DNA of 64,000 nucleotides from Bacteroidales bacterium (GTDB lineage Bacteria; Bacteroidota; Bacteroidia; Bacteroidales; Tenuifilaceae), in NCBI GenBank assembly GCA_020636845.1, contig JACJXD010000008.1:62001-126000 (forward strand), written 5' to 3'. The notes under the pieces are model-generated. The model had not been told where the DNA came from. It saw nothing but the letters and a program-made list of their open reading frames with translations, and made no database searches. Positions 46,201-53,430 of the stretch are shown piece after piece (the stretch's first letter is position 1; each line of letters starts with the position of its first letter). Both the position numbers and the translations under genes were made by a program.

Positions 46201-46486
46201 TTGCTGGCATAACGTAAACGTCAAAGTTTCCGTACCTGTCCGATGCAAAAGCAATGCTTTTTCCATCGTGGCTCCATACGGGCGAATACTCATACGAATC
46301 ACCTATTGTTAATGGAACGGCAGTTCCTCCGTTGGATGAAACGGAGTAAATATCGCCTTTGTATGTAAACAGAATTGTTTTGCCATCGGGCGATATGGCC
46401 GTATATCGAAGCCATAGCGGCGCAGATTGTCCAAATGAATATGTTGTCAGCATGGAGACAACTAGTAAAGTCCAGATTTTCTTCAT
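43244..46486 (-). CDS. Tricorn-like S41 peptidase, complete
   Basis: A 1080-residue exported protease, paralogue of the gene at the left edge. Signal peptide MKKIWTLLVVSMLTTYSFG; beta-propeller blades with PDGKTILFTY, WSHDGKSIAFASDRYG, FSPDGRKLLYAAEEND (about 25-540); a very charged linker (EKEKKADEEKSKKKKKDKEK) near residue 575; a second blade group; the C1 region DHAWRLVKEKFYVENLHGVD with the catalytic His candidate; a PDZ domain (LRIAEVIEGGPADKASS); and the S41 core with GGGNIHEQLSDFL and NYSDAHLFP, Ser988 being the probable nucleophile. It probably trims peptides in the periplasm. Monocistronic, with its own terminator. Confidence 0.92.
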   Translation of the reverse strand: MKKIWTLLVVSMLTTYSFGQSAPLWLRYTAISPDGKTILFTYKGDIYSVSSNGGTAVPLTIGDSYEYSPVWSHDGKSIAFASDRYGNFDVYVMPAIGGEAKRLTFHSGNEIPSSFTTDDKSIIFSAHRQDLATNAQFPISLISELYSVPVTGGKVSQIITTPALNATFNKDGNKIIFDDIKGYENLWRKHHTSSITHDIWTYDLNTKEYTKLTQFNGEDRNPVFDSNDNDFYYLSEQNGSFNVFKSSLADPTKNQAITSFTKNPVRFLTRANNNTLCFSYNGEVYTLQPGSEPQKVNITIANDGRETIEKIIPVNSDFSEAKLSPNGKEFAYVFRGEIFVSSIEGGITKRITNTPWEERNVSFSPDGRKLLYAAEENDNWNVYTTSIVRKEEPYFFVSTLLKEEPVIATDAEEFQPEFSPDGKEVAYLENRVVLKVINLASKEVRTIMTADKNYSYADGDQYYTWSPDGKWFLVQFGLKNRVMSPEVGLVAADGKGEIHDLTMSGYDDFIPKWEMGGKMMIWGSDREGTLSQSGNLTSGNVYAMFFTKEAFDRFNLSKEEFSLLKEKEKKAEKEKKADEEKSKKKKKDKEKEDKDTLKTIEIDFNNLTERKERLTTYTSSIHDWVLSKDGEKLYYLTSFDKGNDLWVTELRTKETKLLSKLGVWNVSMELSPDGKFLFLLANGNAMKIDVESGKSEPLKTNGEMVLNHAAERDFIFDHAWRLVKEKFYVENLHGVDWNFYYNEYKKFLPYINNNYDFAEMLSEMLGELNASHTGSGYHNYLPNSDKTASLGLFYDYNYQGKGLRIAEVIEGGPADKASSKIQTGTIIEKIDGQSPDSIDFYMLLNRKVDQITLLSLYDPTTKKRWDETIKPISLGEENQLLYNRWVKNRREEVEKLSDGKIGYIHVRSMNDASMRTVFEEALGRNLNKEAIIIDTRFNGGGNIHEQLSDFLNGKKYIDVIPHGQNIGYEPADKWIKPSIVLIGESNYSDAHLFPVAYKLKGIGKTLGMPIPGTGTFVWWETQIDPTLYFGIPMGGWLTPDGKFCENNQMEPDIKVRNEQNTLSSGRDQQIEAAVKELLKK

Positions 46487-46708
46487 TTTTTATCTGTTTT
46501 TAATTAGTAAAAATTAAATCAAGGTTTCGTATTATAGATGCTTTTTATAAAAAAAAGTTTACTGTTAGTATTCTACAATTCAAAGGTAAACTATCTTTTT
46601 AAAAGAGTAATTAGGGAAATTAGCCTTTTTGCAGATATGGTATGTTGTTGATATTGATGAATATATAAATATTGCTGAAAACAATATGCAGAATAGAATT
46701 TGAAGACA

Positions 46709-46915
46709 TTAGGAATTAGTTCTTTTCGATATCTGGGGAAAGATTAACACTGCTAAAATGAGAAATCCTACGAATCCGGTAGAGGATGCCAATATTTTCC
46801 ATAAAATATGACTATTTATTGATAGCATAAGAATTACAAACGAAATAGCACATAAAATTAGAGTTAGCCAAAAAGCAATTTTTGCCTTTAATGGTTTATT
46901 AATAGCATTTTGCAT
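46709..46915 (-). CDS. Small two-helix membrane protein, 68 aa
   Basis: A 68-residue protein with two predicted transmembrane helices (IAFWLTLILCAISFVILML and WKILASSTGFVGFLILAVLIF) and basic ends. No family recognised. It starts 25 bases after the GlpQ stop on the same strand, so it is likely cotranscribed with that gene. The 222 bases between it and the tricorn gene hold nothing recognisable. Confidence 0.6.
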   Translation of the reverse strand: MQNAINKPLKAKIAFWLTLILCAISFVILMLSINSHILWKILASSTGFVGFLILAVLIFPQISKRTNS

Positions 46916-46940
46916 AGTTATAGTTATTGACTGAAATAAG

Positions 46941-47723
46941 TTAGTTACGGCTGTTCCTAATTTTTATGGCTTTATCGGGGAAATTTGTGATTAATCCGTC
47001 AATTCCAAGGTTAATTAGTTGATTCATTTCTTCCTCCTCGTTAACGGTCCATTTCCAAACTTCAACTCCGGCGTTGTGAGTATTTTCTATAAAATTACTT
47101 GTGATGTTTGTTCCGGGGCCAACCCCTATTGCGGTTGTTTTAATAACCTTTGCATAATCAACCGATAACGAATCTGCTTTGTCTATTAAAAGGAGCGTTG
47201 CTATACTACTGTCGAGTTGCCTGATTTTAGCCAGTACAGGATAGTAAAACGAGAAAATTATAACATCGTTATGAACGCCTACCTCATTTATCGTTTTTAG
47301 CACCTCGTTTTCTATTCCGTAAACCTTTATTTCGATACAAACTTTTATTTTTCCTTTGGCCAGCATTAGCGCTTCCCTTAGGGTTGGAATTTTTTCATTT
47401 TCGAAAGTGTCTCCAAATTTATTGCTGTAACCAACACAAACTTTTGACACCTCGTTGTAGGACATTGTATCAATTTCACCTGTTTTGCTATTGGAGGATG
47501 TCCTGTCCACGGTTCCATCGTGAATAACCATTAACGAATCGTCCGTTGTTCGGTGAACATCCAATTCAAAGTAATCGGCACCCAGTTCAATGGCTTTTTG
47601 AAACGCAGCAAGGGTGTTTTCGGGAGCAGCACTGGAAAAACCGCGATGTGCTATAATTTTTGTTTGTGCATTAGCCATTGCTGAAGTAAGAATTAGAATG
47701 ATTATAAGGGATATTTTTTTCAT
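46941..47723 (-). CDS. glpQ: Glycerophosphodiester phosphodiesterase
   Basis: A 260-residue exported GDPD enzyme that splits glycerophosphodiesters from phospholipid turnover into glycerol 3-phosphate and an alcohol. After a signal peptide (MKKISLIIILILTSAMANAQ) the catalytic set is intact: HRG (His26-Arg27), ENTLAAF, metal ligands Glu53 and Asp55 in FELDVHRT, and His68 in IHDGTVDRTS. It ends with WTVNEEEEMNQLINLGIDGLITNFP, the family's C-terminal signature. A small membrane protein follows in the same operon. Confidence 0.92.
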   Translation of the reverse strand: MKKISLIIILILTSAMANAQTKIIAHRGFSSAAPENTLAAFQKAIELGADYFELDVHRTTDDSLMVIHDGTVDRTSSNSKTGEIDTMSYNEVSKVCVGYSNKFGDTFENEKIPTLREALMLAKGKIKVCIEIKVYGIENEVLKTINEVGVHNDVIIFSFYYPVLAKIRQLDSSIATLLLIDKADSLSVDYAKVIKTTAIGVGPGTNITSNFIENTHNAGVEVWKWTVNEEEEMNQLINLGIDGLITNFPDKAIKIRNSRN

Positions 47724-47917
47724 GATATAATTTTGTTTATAGGCTTGCTAGCTAGTTTAGATTGTGCTTTAATTTAAATTAATATAGTTGAACAGTTTTA
47801 CTTCCAGTAGTTTCACAATCATCTGTTTGTAATGATTATTCATTCATTAACTGCTAATTCTATGTTATTTCTTCTGCAAATTTTTTATTAAAATTTTGAA
47901 TAAAGCATATACAGTAT

Positions 47918-47945
47918 CATGGGTATTTTGGTTCAAATACCCATG
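47918..47945. terminator. Perfect hairpin, possible terminator
   Basis: CATGGGTATTT (47918-47928) pairs perfectly with AAATACCCATG (47935-47945). The T-rich run follows on the plus strand, yet the nearest gene upstream on that strand is absent; the minus-strand lipoprotein remnant ends 75 bases away. Its direction is therefore unresolved. The rest of 47724-48019 shows nothing. Confidence 0.45.
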
Positions 47946-48019
47946 AACTTTTTTGCATTAACAATTGTAAACGGGGAAAATGGGAAAATAGAAGTTTATG
48001 TATATTTTCATATTAGTTC

Positions 48020-48530
48020 TTACTTAACCTTGATGAGTTTATCCTTCCAACTTTGAGGAATATCGTTGTAACTTAGTATTTTCAAAGAAGGCTGATTGGT
48101 ACTAGATGTCATTTGCGAAAGCGTTTCGTTGATAAGTTCAGTGTCTGGTTTCCACATTGCACCAGTAACTGGATCTACAATAAGAATACCAATTAAATTC
48201 CCGAATGCGATATTTCCATAATACCATCCATCTATTTTAAATTCAATGGGAACAACTCTTTTATAGTATCCATCCATTTCGAATGTTAATGTGTAACTTG
48301 CTTTAGTAAAAAAGCCTGCAACCTGCCTTGAGTTTGATGTTTGCAGGCGTAACGCCTGAGTAAACGTCAATCCCATTTAGATCTTTTACAGTAATTTTTG
48401 CTCCCGATGGAGTGCTGTTAATAGTAATGGGATAAGTACTTTTACTAATGATAGAGGCACATCCCGATAGAAGAAATGTAGCGCCTAAAAGCAATAGAGA
48501 GTATTTTACTCTAAAAAGGTTTAAGTTCAT
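48020..48530 (-). pseudogene. Lipoprotein with PEGA-like start, broken by a one-base frameshift
   Basis: Two overlapping minus-strand frames form one protein. The first begins MNLNLFRVKYSLLLLGATFL with lipobox LLSGC, then PITINSTPSGAKITVKDLNG and GVTPANIKLKAG before shifting into a stop. The second continues GFFTKASYTLTFEMDGYYKR to IKVK at 48020. Removing one base in GGTTGC (plus strand GCAACC, 48318-48323) joins them as KLKAGAGFFTKASYTLTFE with a normal PEGA-like fold, giving about 169 residues. The tail (YYGNIAFGNLIGILIVDPVTGAMW) resembles envelope lipoproteins seen widely in Bacteroidota. A recent mutation or a sequencing error would look the same; decay elsewhere in the gene is absent. 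Confidence 0.75.
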
Positions 48531-48676
48531 ATAATTTTTTTTTGATAAAGACCTTATTATATTTAACTATGATATAGTTTTATCGTTATCCAAAAATAAC
48601 AAATAATATATGAATATTACAAAAAAATATGATACCTGTAATTGGTTTTGGTTATAGTATATATAGTTAGGTTTTA

Positions 48677-48684
48677 TACTTTTG
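48677..48684 (+). promoter_or_regulatory. Putative -7 box of the TrkH-like/RCK_C gene
   Basis: TACTTTTG matches TAnnTTTG, 30 bases before the ATG at 48715. Confidence 0.45.
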
Positions 48685-48714
48685 TGTAGTTTGATTACAA
48701 AATAAAATTAACAG

Positions 48715-49392
48715 ATGAAAGATATTCTACTTATACTGCCTACTTTACTGGCCATATCGGTATTAATGCTTATTGTAAAAATAGCATCCATTGTTTTACG
48801 GTTAACAGGGATGGATGAGAAAAAGGCAATGTTTCAGTCATTATCTGCACTTACCGGAGCAGGCTTTACAACAAAGGAATCAGAATTAATAATGAAAAAT
48901 CCTTTAAGGCGTAAGGTTATTTCATGGTTGATGGTTGTGGGGTATGCAGGTATAATCACCATTATGGTTACTTTTACTTCGTCCATTATTACGAGTATTG
49001 GATATATGAAGTATCTTAATATTGCAATTCTGTTTGGAGGATTATATATTGTTTACCGAATTGCCAACCATGAAGGTATTGTAAAAAGGTGGAACAAAAT
49101 AATAGAGAGGAAGTTAATAAAGTATCCTGTACTTGATGAGCCTTCGGCAGAAGATTTATTGCATTTCATAGAAGGGTATGAGTTGGTGCGGATTACGGTT
49201 AGCCAAAACCTTTCTTTAGCCAATCGACGGTTATCGGAAATAACCCTGTCAAAGGAGAAGTATTTGATTATAGGAATAGAACGTGACGGCACATGGCTTC
49301 CTATTCCCGACAGTAATGAAGTTGTAAAAGAAAACGATAAAATAGTTGTGTATGGCTCGTTAGATTTCTTTAAAAATGGACTTGGAGTATAG
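48715..49392 (+). CDS. Small membrane protein with TrkH-like segment and RCK_C domain
   Basis: A 225-residue protein. Residues 1-25 are a hydrophobic helix, then FQSLSALTGAGFTTKESELI (about 40-60) resembles a pore/filter segment of TrkH/KtrB K+ transporters (SALTxxGFTT), followed by two helices (WLMVVGYAGIITIMVTF and LNIAILFGGLYIVY). The C-terminal 85 residues look like a TrkA_C/RCK_C ligand domain (ELVRITVSQNLSLANRRLSE, YLIIGIERDGTWLPIPDS, NEVVKENDKIVVYG). One filter-like repeat is far too little for a channel of the four-repeat type unless it oligomerises. Inference: a K+ flux or nucleotide-sensing membrane protein. Terminated by the hairpin at 49461. Confidence 0.6.
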   Translation: MKDILLILPTLLAISVLMLIVKIASIVLRLTGMDEKKAMFQSLSALTGAGFTTKESELIMKNPLRRKVISWLMVVGYAGIITIMVTFTSSIITSIGYMKYLNIAILFGGLYIVYRIANHEGIVKRWNKIIERKLIKYPVLDEPSAEDLLHFIEGYELVRITVSQNLSLANRRLSEITLSKEKYLIIGIERDGTWLPIPDSNEVVKENDKIVVYGSLDFFKNGLGV

Positions 49393-49460
49393 CCATAGCC
49401 TGCTTGTTGTTTCAGCGTTATTTATATAATAGTTGTGTTGTGTGTAATGATTTGTAAGTC

Positions 49461-49498
49461 AAACAATAGAAACCCAACTTAAAAGGTTTCTATTGTTT
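49461..49498. terminator. Bidirectional terminator between convergent genes
   Basis: Perfect 14-bp stem AAACAATAGAAACC/GGTTTCTATTGTTT (49461-49474, 49485-49498) in the gap between the RCK_C gene and the BlaR1-like gene. Confidence 0.8.
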
Positions 49499-49517
49499 GG
49501 CAGTTTCTACTTTCGAA

Positions 49518-51071
49518 TTAATCTTTTCCTTTTTTTGTGGTGATGATAATAACGCTATCGTAGTTCTGGTCAGTATATTTTTTTATTTCACTTTCTTTTT
49601 TTATCACTTCAATTTTTTCAATAGCATTAGGATTTATGCTTTTTATGGCGTCGCTGTCGATTTGTTTTATTCCATCAACGATGTAAAGGGAATTTGAAGG
49701 TATGGTTTCATTATTAGTTGTTATTACTAAAACGCCATCATAATTTTTTATAGTATCCTTTTTTATTGAGTTATCAATAATGTACAAAGAAGTTTGCTTA
49801 ATAGATTTTGGATCCATATTTTTTAGTGTATCTATACTAACTTTAGTTCCATCAATGATATAGAGTAAATTTGAATGTATTTTGTTCGTTGAAGAATCTT
49901 TTTGGTTATTACTACTGTTATTCGTAATTACAACAAGTTCATTTGCAGATAAATCTACTCCTTTTGAAGGGGATGCTAAATTGTCATTTTCCCCGTTTTT
50001 CGAAACATATACTATTTTGGAATCAGCAGTGTCTCCCGATTTTATAGAAATAGTATAAGTTGTGTTACTTGAATCTTGTTTGGTTATAATTATTTTATTT
50101 GCATTTATAGTGTCTGGGGCTGTGTAGTTTCTATTTATAAAGGAAGTATTGGGAATCGTAGAGGATTCCTTCGGAACAGCAAAAGCACCATTTATACTTG
50201 CTGCAAAAATTAGCGCAATGGTAGAAACTGGAAGTAAAGTTAAAATTTTTAACTTTGTTCTTTGATTAAATTTACTTTTAGTCATCATGATCATTCGTTT
50301 TTTGATTAATGAATGGTTAAAGCGCGAAGAGAGGCAGACGAACTTTTCTTCGGCAACTTGATTTACAAGGAGTGCTTGGTATTTGAGTCTGTCAATCCCA
50401 GTACCGAGTGCTCCTTCGTCCGCTAAGTATTCATGTACTAGTTGCATTGATCTTTTCATCATCCAAATCAACGGATTAAACCACATTACGGCCGCTAGCA
50501 GTTCAACCAGAATAAGGTCGATGGAATGGTATTGCAAAGCATGAATTTTTTCGTGTGATATTATGTGTTTGAGTTCTTCGCTGGAGGCAATGTTTTTATT
50601 AATGAATATCCAGTGAAAAAATGAAAAGGCATTTTTTTTCTTACTGTAAATAAGCGTGAAATTATTTAGTATTATCCGTTCTGATTTGTAGTAAAGTATT
50701 ACTATTAAACATGTTTGGAAAACAATTCGGAGTAACAGAATAGCAGTTGTTACAAAATATATGTATTTGGTAGTTAACCACCAGTCTATTTGTTGTGGTG
50801 CAACTACACCAGTTGCATTTGAATAGTTTACATTGCCAATTTTATTAATTGGGAGTATTGGAGGTTTGGTTTCAGAAATAAATATGTTTTTAATAAAATC
50901 AATATTTATTGATATGTTGAATAATGGTATAATGAAAGATATTAGTATAGATGCGAGCAAATAGATGCGTAATTGGTTAAAGTTTGTTTCGTTTTTAAAT
51001 ACCAATCGAAACGCAATATAAAAAATGCTTAGGCAAATTGTTGTGGTAAGTATGTATTGGGTATAATTCAT
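49518..51071 (-). CDS. BlaR1-like M56 membrane metallopeptidase with TonB-plug-like repeats
   Basis: A 517-residue membrane protein. Residues 1-130 carry three to four helices; the M56 zinc site HEKIH (HExxH) is at about 174 in HIISHEKIHALQYHSIDLI, with MWFNPLIWMMKR and the third-ligand region HEYLADEGAL. A helix (LTLLPVSTIALIFAASINGA, about 285) leads outside. There is no penicillin-binding domain; instead two tandem units of about 54 residues end the protein: LLYIIDGTKVSIDTLKNMDP...YDGVLVITT and SLYIVDGIKQIDSDAIKSIN...YDSVIIITTKKG. They resemble the TonB-receptor plug core (PLYVVDG...INPxDIESIEVLKD...GVIIITTKKG). Coupled to blaI (1-base gap): the peptidase presumably cleaves the BlaI-like repressor. 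Confidence 0.85.
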   Translation of the reverse strand: MNYTQYILTTTICLSIFYIAFRLVFKNETNFNQLRIYLLASILISFIIPLFNISINIDFIKNIFISETKPPILPINKIGNVNYSNATGVVAPQQIDWWLTTKYIYFVTTAILLLRIVFQTCLIVILYYKSERIILNNFTLIYSKKKNAFSFFHWIFINKNIASSEELKHIISHEKIHALQYHSIDLILVELLAAVMWFNPLIWMMKRSMQLVHEYLADEGALGTGIDRLKYQALLVNQVAEEKFVCLSSRFNHSLIKKRMIMMTKSKFNQRTKLKILTLLPVSTIALIFAASINGAFAVPKESSTIPNTSFINRNYTAPDTINANKIIITKQDSSNTTYTISIKSGDTADSKIVYVSKNGENDNLASPSKGVDLSANELVVITNNSSNNQKDSSTNKIHSNLLYIIDGTKVSIDTLKNMDPKSIKQTSLYIIDNSIKKDTIKNYDGVLVITTNNETIPSNSLYIVDGIKQIDSDAIKSINPNAIEKIEVIKKESEIKKYTDQNYDSVIIITTKKGKD

Positions 51072-51072
51072 A

Positions 51073-51447
51073 TTATTCCTTTTGATTTTTAATTTCTTCT
51101 TCGATTATCGCTTTTAGTTCTTCGAGTTCATTAAGACTAATATCTTTATTCTTTACAAACGACGAGACCATTTGGTTTAAGGAGCCATTAAATAAGCCTT
51201 TTAGAGTTTGTTTTATCTGATATTGAGCATATTCTTGTTTGGATACTATGGCTTGGTAAACATTTGTTTTTCCATAAGTATTGTGAGTTACATATCCTTT
51301 TTTTTCGAGAACTTTTATTACTGTTGATACAGTATTGTATGCAGGTTTAGGATTAGGAAGAATATTGAGAACATCGCTTGCGGCTCCCTTTTTTATTTTC
51401 CAAATAGCATTTAGTATTTCTTCTTGGGCTTTAGTTAATTCTTTCAT
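51073..51447 (-). CDS. BlaI/MecI/CopY-family repressor
   Basis: A 124-residue winged-helix repressor. It begins MKELTKAQEEILNAIWKIKK, has the recognition region PKPAYNTVSTVIKVLEKKGY and the linker/dimer half VSKQEYAQYQIKQTLKGLFNG, typical of BlaI. The dimerisation tail SLNELEELKAIIEEEIKNQ is helical. The gene precedes the BlaR1-like peptidase by one base, the standard two-gene layout. It probably represses its own operon through the palindrome at 51494-51509. No beta-lactamase gene is adjacent, so targets other than resistance are likely. Confidence 0.9.
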   Translation of the reverse strand: MKELTKAQEEILNAIWKIKKGAASDVLNILPNPKPAYNTVSTVIKVLEKKGYVTHNTYGKTNVYQAIVSKQEYAQYQIKQTLKGLFNGSLNQMVSSFVKNKDISLNELEELKAIIEEEIKNQKE

Positions 51448-51493
51448 TGTAAAAATATTTTGATGTAAATATACACTATGATGTCTAATTATA

Positions 51494-51509
51494 AACTATA
51501 ATTATAGTT
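51494..51509. promoter_or_regulatory. Candidate BlaI operator
   Basis: Perfect 16-base palindrome AACTATAATTATAGTT, 47 bases upstream of the blaI start. BlaI-type repressors bind such dyads over their own promoters. AT-rich context lowers the weight. Confidence 0.45.
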
Positions 51510-51644
51510 AAAATTTAAACATTGTAAATTGAATTTTTGTTTTACATTGATATATAGTGCTTTATGCGGTGTATTTAAAAAATAAGGATAACGATGATGG
51601 ATGAAAAACAAGAAAATTTTAGTTACAGCATTCTTCAATTTTTA

Positions 51645-51676
51645 TTGTTTAGTTCCCCTTGATTTTCCTATTTTTG
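51645..51676 (+). promoter_or_regulatory. Promoter of gltX
   Basis: TTG at 51645-51647 and TATTTTTG at 51669-51676 are separated by 21 bases. The -7 box ends 20 bases before the ATG at 51697, showing that the upstream in-frame ATG at 51601 is not the start. Confidence 0.6.
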
Positions 51677-51696
51677 CACACGAAAAACTGAATGTT

Positions 51697-53220
51697 ATGG
51701 AAAATCGAAGAGTTCGTGTGCGTTTTGCTCCAAGTCCAACCGGACCATTGCATATTGGCGGAGTTCGTACTGCCTTGTTCAACTATTTTTTTGCCAGACA
51801 GCATGGCGGCGATTTTATTCTACGAATTGAAGATACCGATTCGCAACGCTTTGTACCGGGTGCCGAGGAGTACATAAATGAAGCATTGAGTTGGTGTGGC
51901 ATTAAGATAGACGAGGGAGTGATTGAAGGGGGACGGTTTGCTCCCTATCGCCAAAGTGAACGGAGGACAATATACCGGCAGTATGCCGAACAGTTGGTAA
52001 AAACAGGACATGCTTACTATGCTTTTGATACTCCGGAAGAGTTAGGCGAGCGAAGAAAAGCCGCAGAAGCAACGGGTAAATCGTTTATTTACAATTATAC
52101 CATCCGGAATGAGATGCAAACTTCGTTGGCCCTTTCGGACGAAGAAGTTGAAAAGCGTATTGCAAGGGGAGACCAGTGGGTAATCCGATTTAAGATGCCC
52201 GAAAATGAAGAGGTTACAATGCACGATTTAATTCGTGGAGAGGTGGTTGTAAATACTTCGACTCTCGACGATAAGGTTCTTTTTAAAAGTGTCGATATGT
52301 TGCCTACTTATCATTTGGCCAATATTACCGACGATTATTTAATGGAAATATCGCATGTAATTCGCGGTGAAGAGTGGTTGCCGTCGTTACCCTTGCATGT
52401 ATTGTTATACAGGGCTTTTGGCTGGACAGATAAGATGCCACAATTTGCCCATTTGCCATTACTATTGAAACCAACGGGTAACGGCAAGTTAAGCAAGCGT
52501 GATGGCGATAAAATGGGCTTTCCGGTATTCCCTCTTCGGTGGACATCGCCGGAAGGCGAAGTTTCGCGGGGTTATAGGGAAGATGGCTATTTCCCTGAGG
52601 CATTTGTTAATTTGTTAGCCTTACTAGGATGGAATCCGGGAACCGAGCAGGAGTTGTTTTCCATGGACGAATTAATTCAACAATTTTCGTTGGAACATGT
52701 AAATAAATCGGGAGCTCGTTTCGACCCTGATAAGGCAAAGTGGTTTAACCATCAGTACCTCATGAGGAAGAGCGATGGCGAAGTTGCTGCGCAATACTTG
52801 CAGGTTTTGGAAGAAAAGGGAATTAAAACAAATATTGAGAAGGCCGAGCAAATAGTTGCCCTGATGAAAAATAGGGTAAATTTTGTGCATGAGATATGGG
52901 ATAAGGCCACATTCTTTTTTGAACGTCCGTCGGTGTACGACGAAACTTCTGTAAGAAAATTTTGGAAGGAAGATGTTCCCGCCATTATGAACGAACTAAT
53001 AGCGTTATTCGAAAGCATAAGCACATTCGAGGCTTCGATAATCGAGGAACGTTTAGTTGCGTTTATAAAGGAGAAAGAGTTTAGTATGGGCAAGGTGATG
53101 AATGCTTTAAGGCTATGCCTTTTAGGAAATTCAAATGGACCTAATGCTGCCGACGTATGTGCTATAATAGGCAAGGATGAGGCAATTGCCCGATTGAAAC
53201 AAGCCATTTCATCGATATAG
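51697..53220 (+). CDS. gltX: Glutamyl-tRNA synthetase
   Basis: A 507-residue class I aminoacyl-tRNA synthetase that charges tRNA-Glu. The N-terminus VRVRFAPSPTGPLHIGGVRT carries the HIGH-like motif HIGG (19-22), followed by LRIEDTDSQR. The KMSKS equivalent is KLSKR (264-268). The C-terminal anticodon-binding helical part (about 340-507) is complete. The start was chosen at 51697 because the frame upstream (32 codons) runs over the promoter and has no family match. A tRNA-Glu gene follows 104 bases downstream with its own promoter. Confidence 0.95.
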   Translation: MENRRVRVRFAPSPTGPLHIGGVRTALFNYFFARQHGGDFILRIEDTDSQRFVPGAEEYINEALSWCGIKIDEGVIEGGRFAPYRQSERRTIYRQYAEQLVKTGHAYYAFDTPEELGERRKAAEATGKSFIYNYTIRNEMQTSLALSDEEVEKRIARGDQWVIRFKMPENEEVTMHDLIRGEVVVNTSTLDDKVLFKSVDMLPTYHLANITDDYLMEISHVIRGEEWLPSLPLHVLLYRAFGWTDKMPQFAHLPLLLKPTGNGKLSKRDGDKMGFPVFPLRWTSPEGEVSRGYREDGYFPEAFVNLLALLGWNPGTEQELFSMDELIQQFSLEHVNKSGARFDPDKAKWFNHQYLMRKSDGEVAAQYLQVLEEKGIKTNIEKAEQIVALMKNRVNFVHEIWDKATFFFERPSVYDETSVRKFWKEDVPAIMNELIALFESISTFEASIIEERLVAFIKEKEFSMGKVMNALRLCLLGNSNGPNAADVCAIIGKDEAIARLKQAISSI

Positions 53221-53301
53221 AATATTTATTTTGCGATAAATTTATTTCGATATACGCTTATTAAAATTCCCCAATTTTTTAGTCAGTATTCGAAAAATAG
53301 G

Positions 53302-53309
53302 TATATTTG
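53302..53309 (+). promoter_or_regulatory. -7 box of the tRNA-Glu gene
   Basis: TATATTTG fits TAnnTTTG and ends 15 bases before the first base of the tRNA. Confidence 0.55.
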
Positions 53310-53324
53310 CACCCATATTTAAAC

Positions 53325-53396
53325 GGCGCATTCTTCTAACGGTTAGGAAGTCGGATTCTCATTCCGAAAATAGCAGTTCGATTCTGCTATGCGCTA
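53325..53396 (+). tRNA. tRNA-Glu (anticodon CTC)
   Basis: A 72-base cloverleaf with no encoded CCA. Acceptor arms GGCGCAT/ATGCGCT pair with one G-T; D arm TTCT...AGGAA region; anticodon stem TCGGA/TCCGA with loop TTCTCAT, anticodon CTC (reads GAG); four-base variable loop AAAT as in other Glu tRNAs; T arm AGCAG-TTCGATT-CTGCT. It follows gltX and is closed by a terminator at 53403. Confidence 0.93.
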
Positions 53397-53402
53397 CGAA
53401 AG

Positions 53403-53426
53403 GCGAGGGAAGTTCCTCGCTTTTTT
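53403..53426 (+). terminator. Terminator of tRNA-Glu
   Basis: Stem GCGAGG/CCTCGC (53403-53408, 53415-53420) followed by TTTTTT. Confidence 0.85.
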
Positions 53427-53430
53427 GTAT

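Noticed and set aside
51601..51696. N-terminal extension of glutamyl-tRNA synthetase
   Set aside because: It spans the promoter (51645-51676) and has no family match; the family start VRVRFAPSPTG follows ATG 51697.
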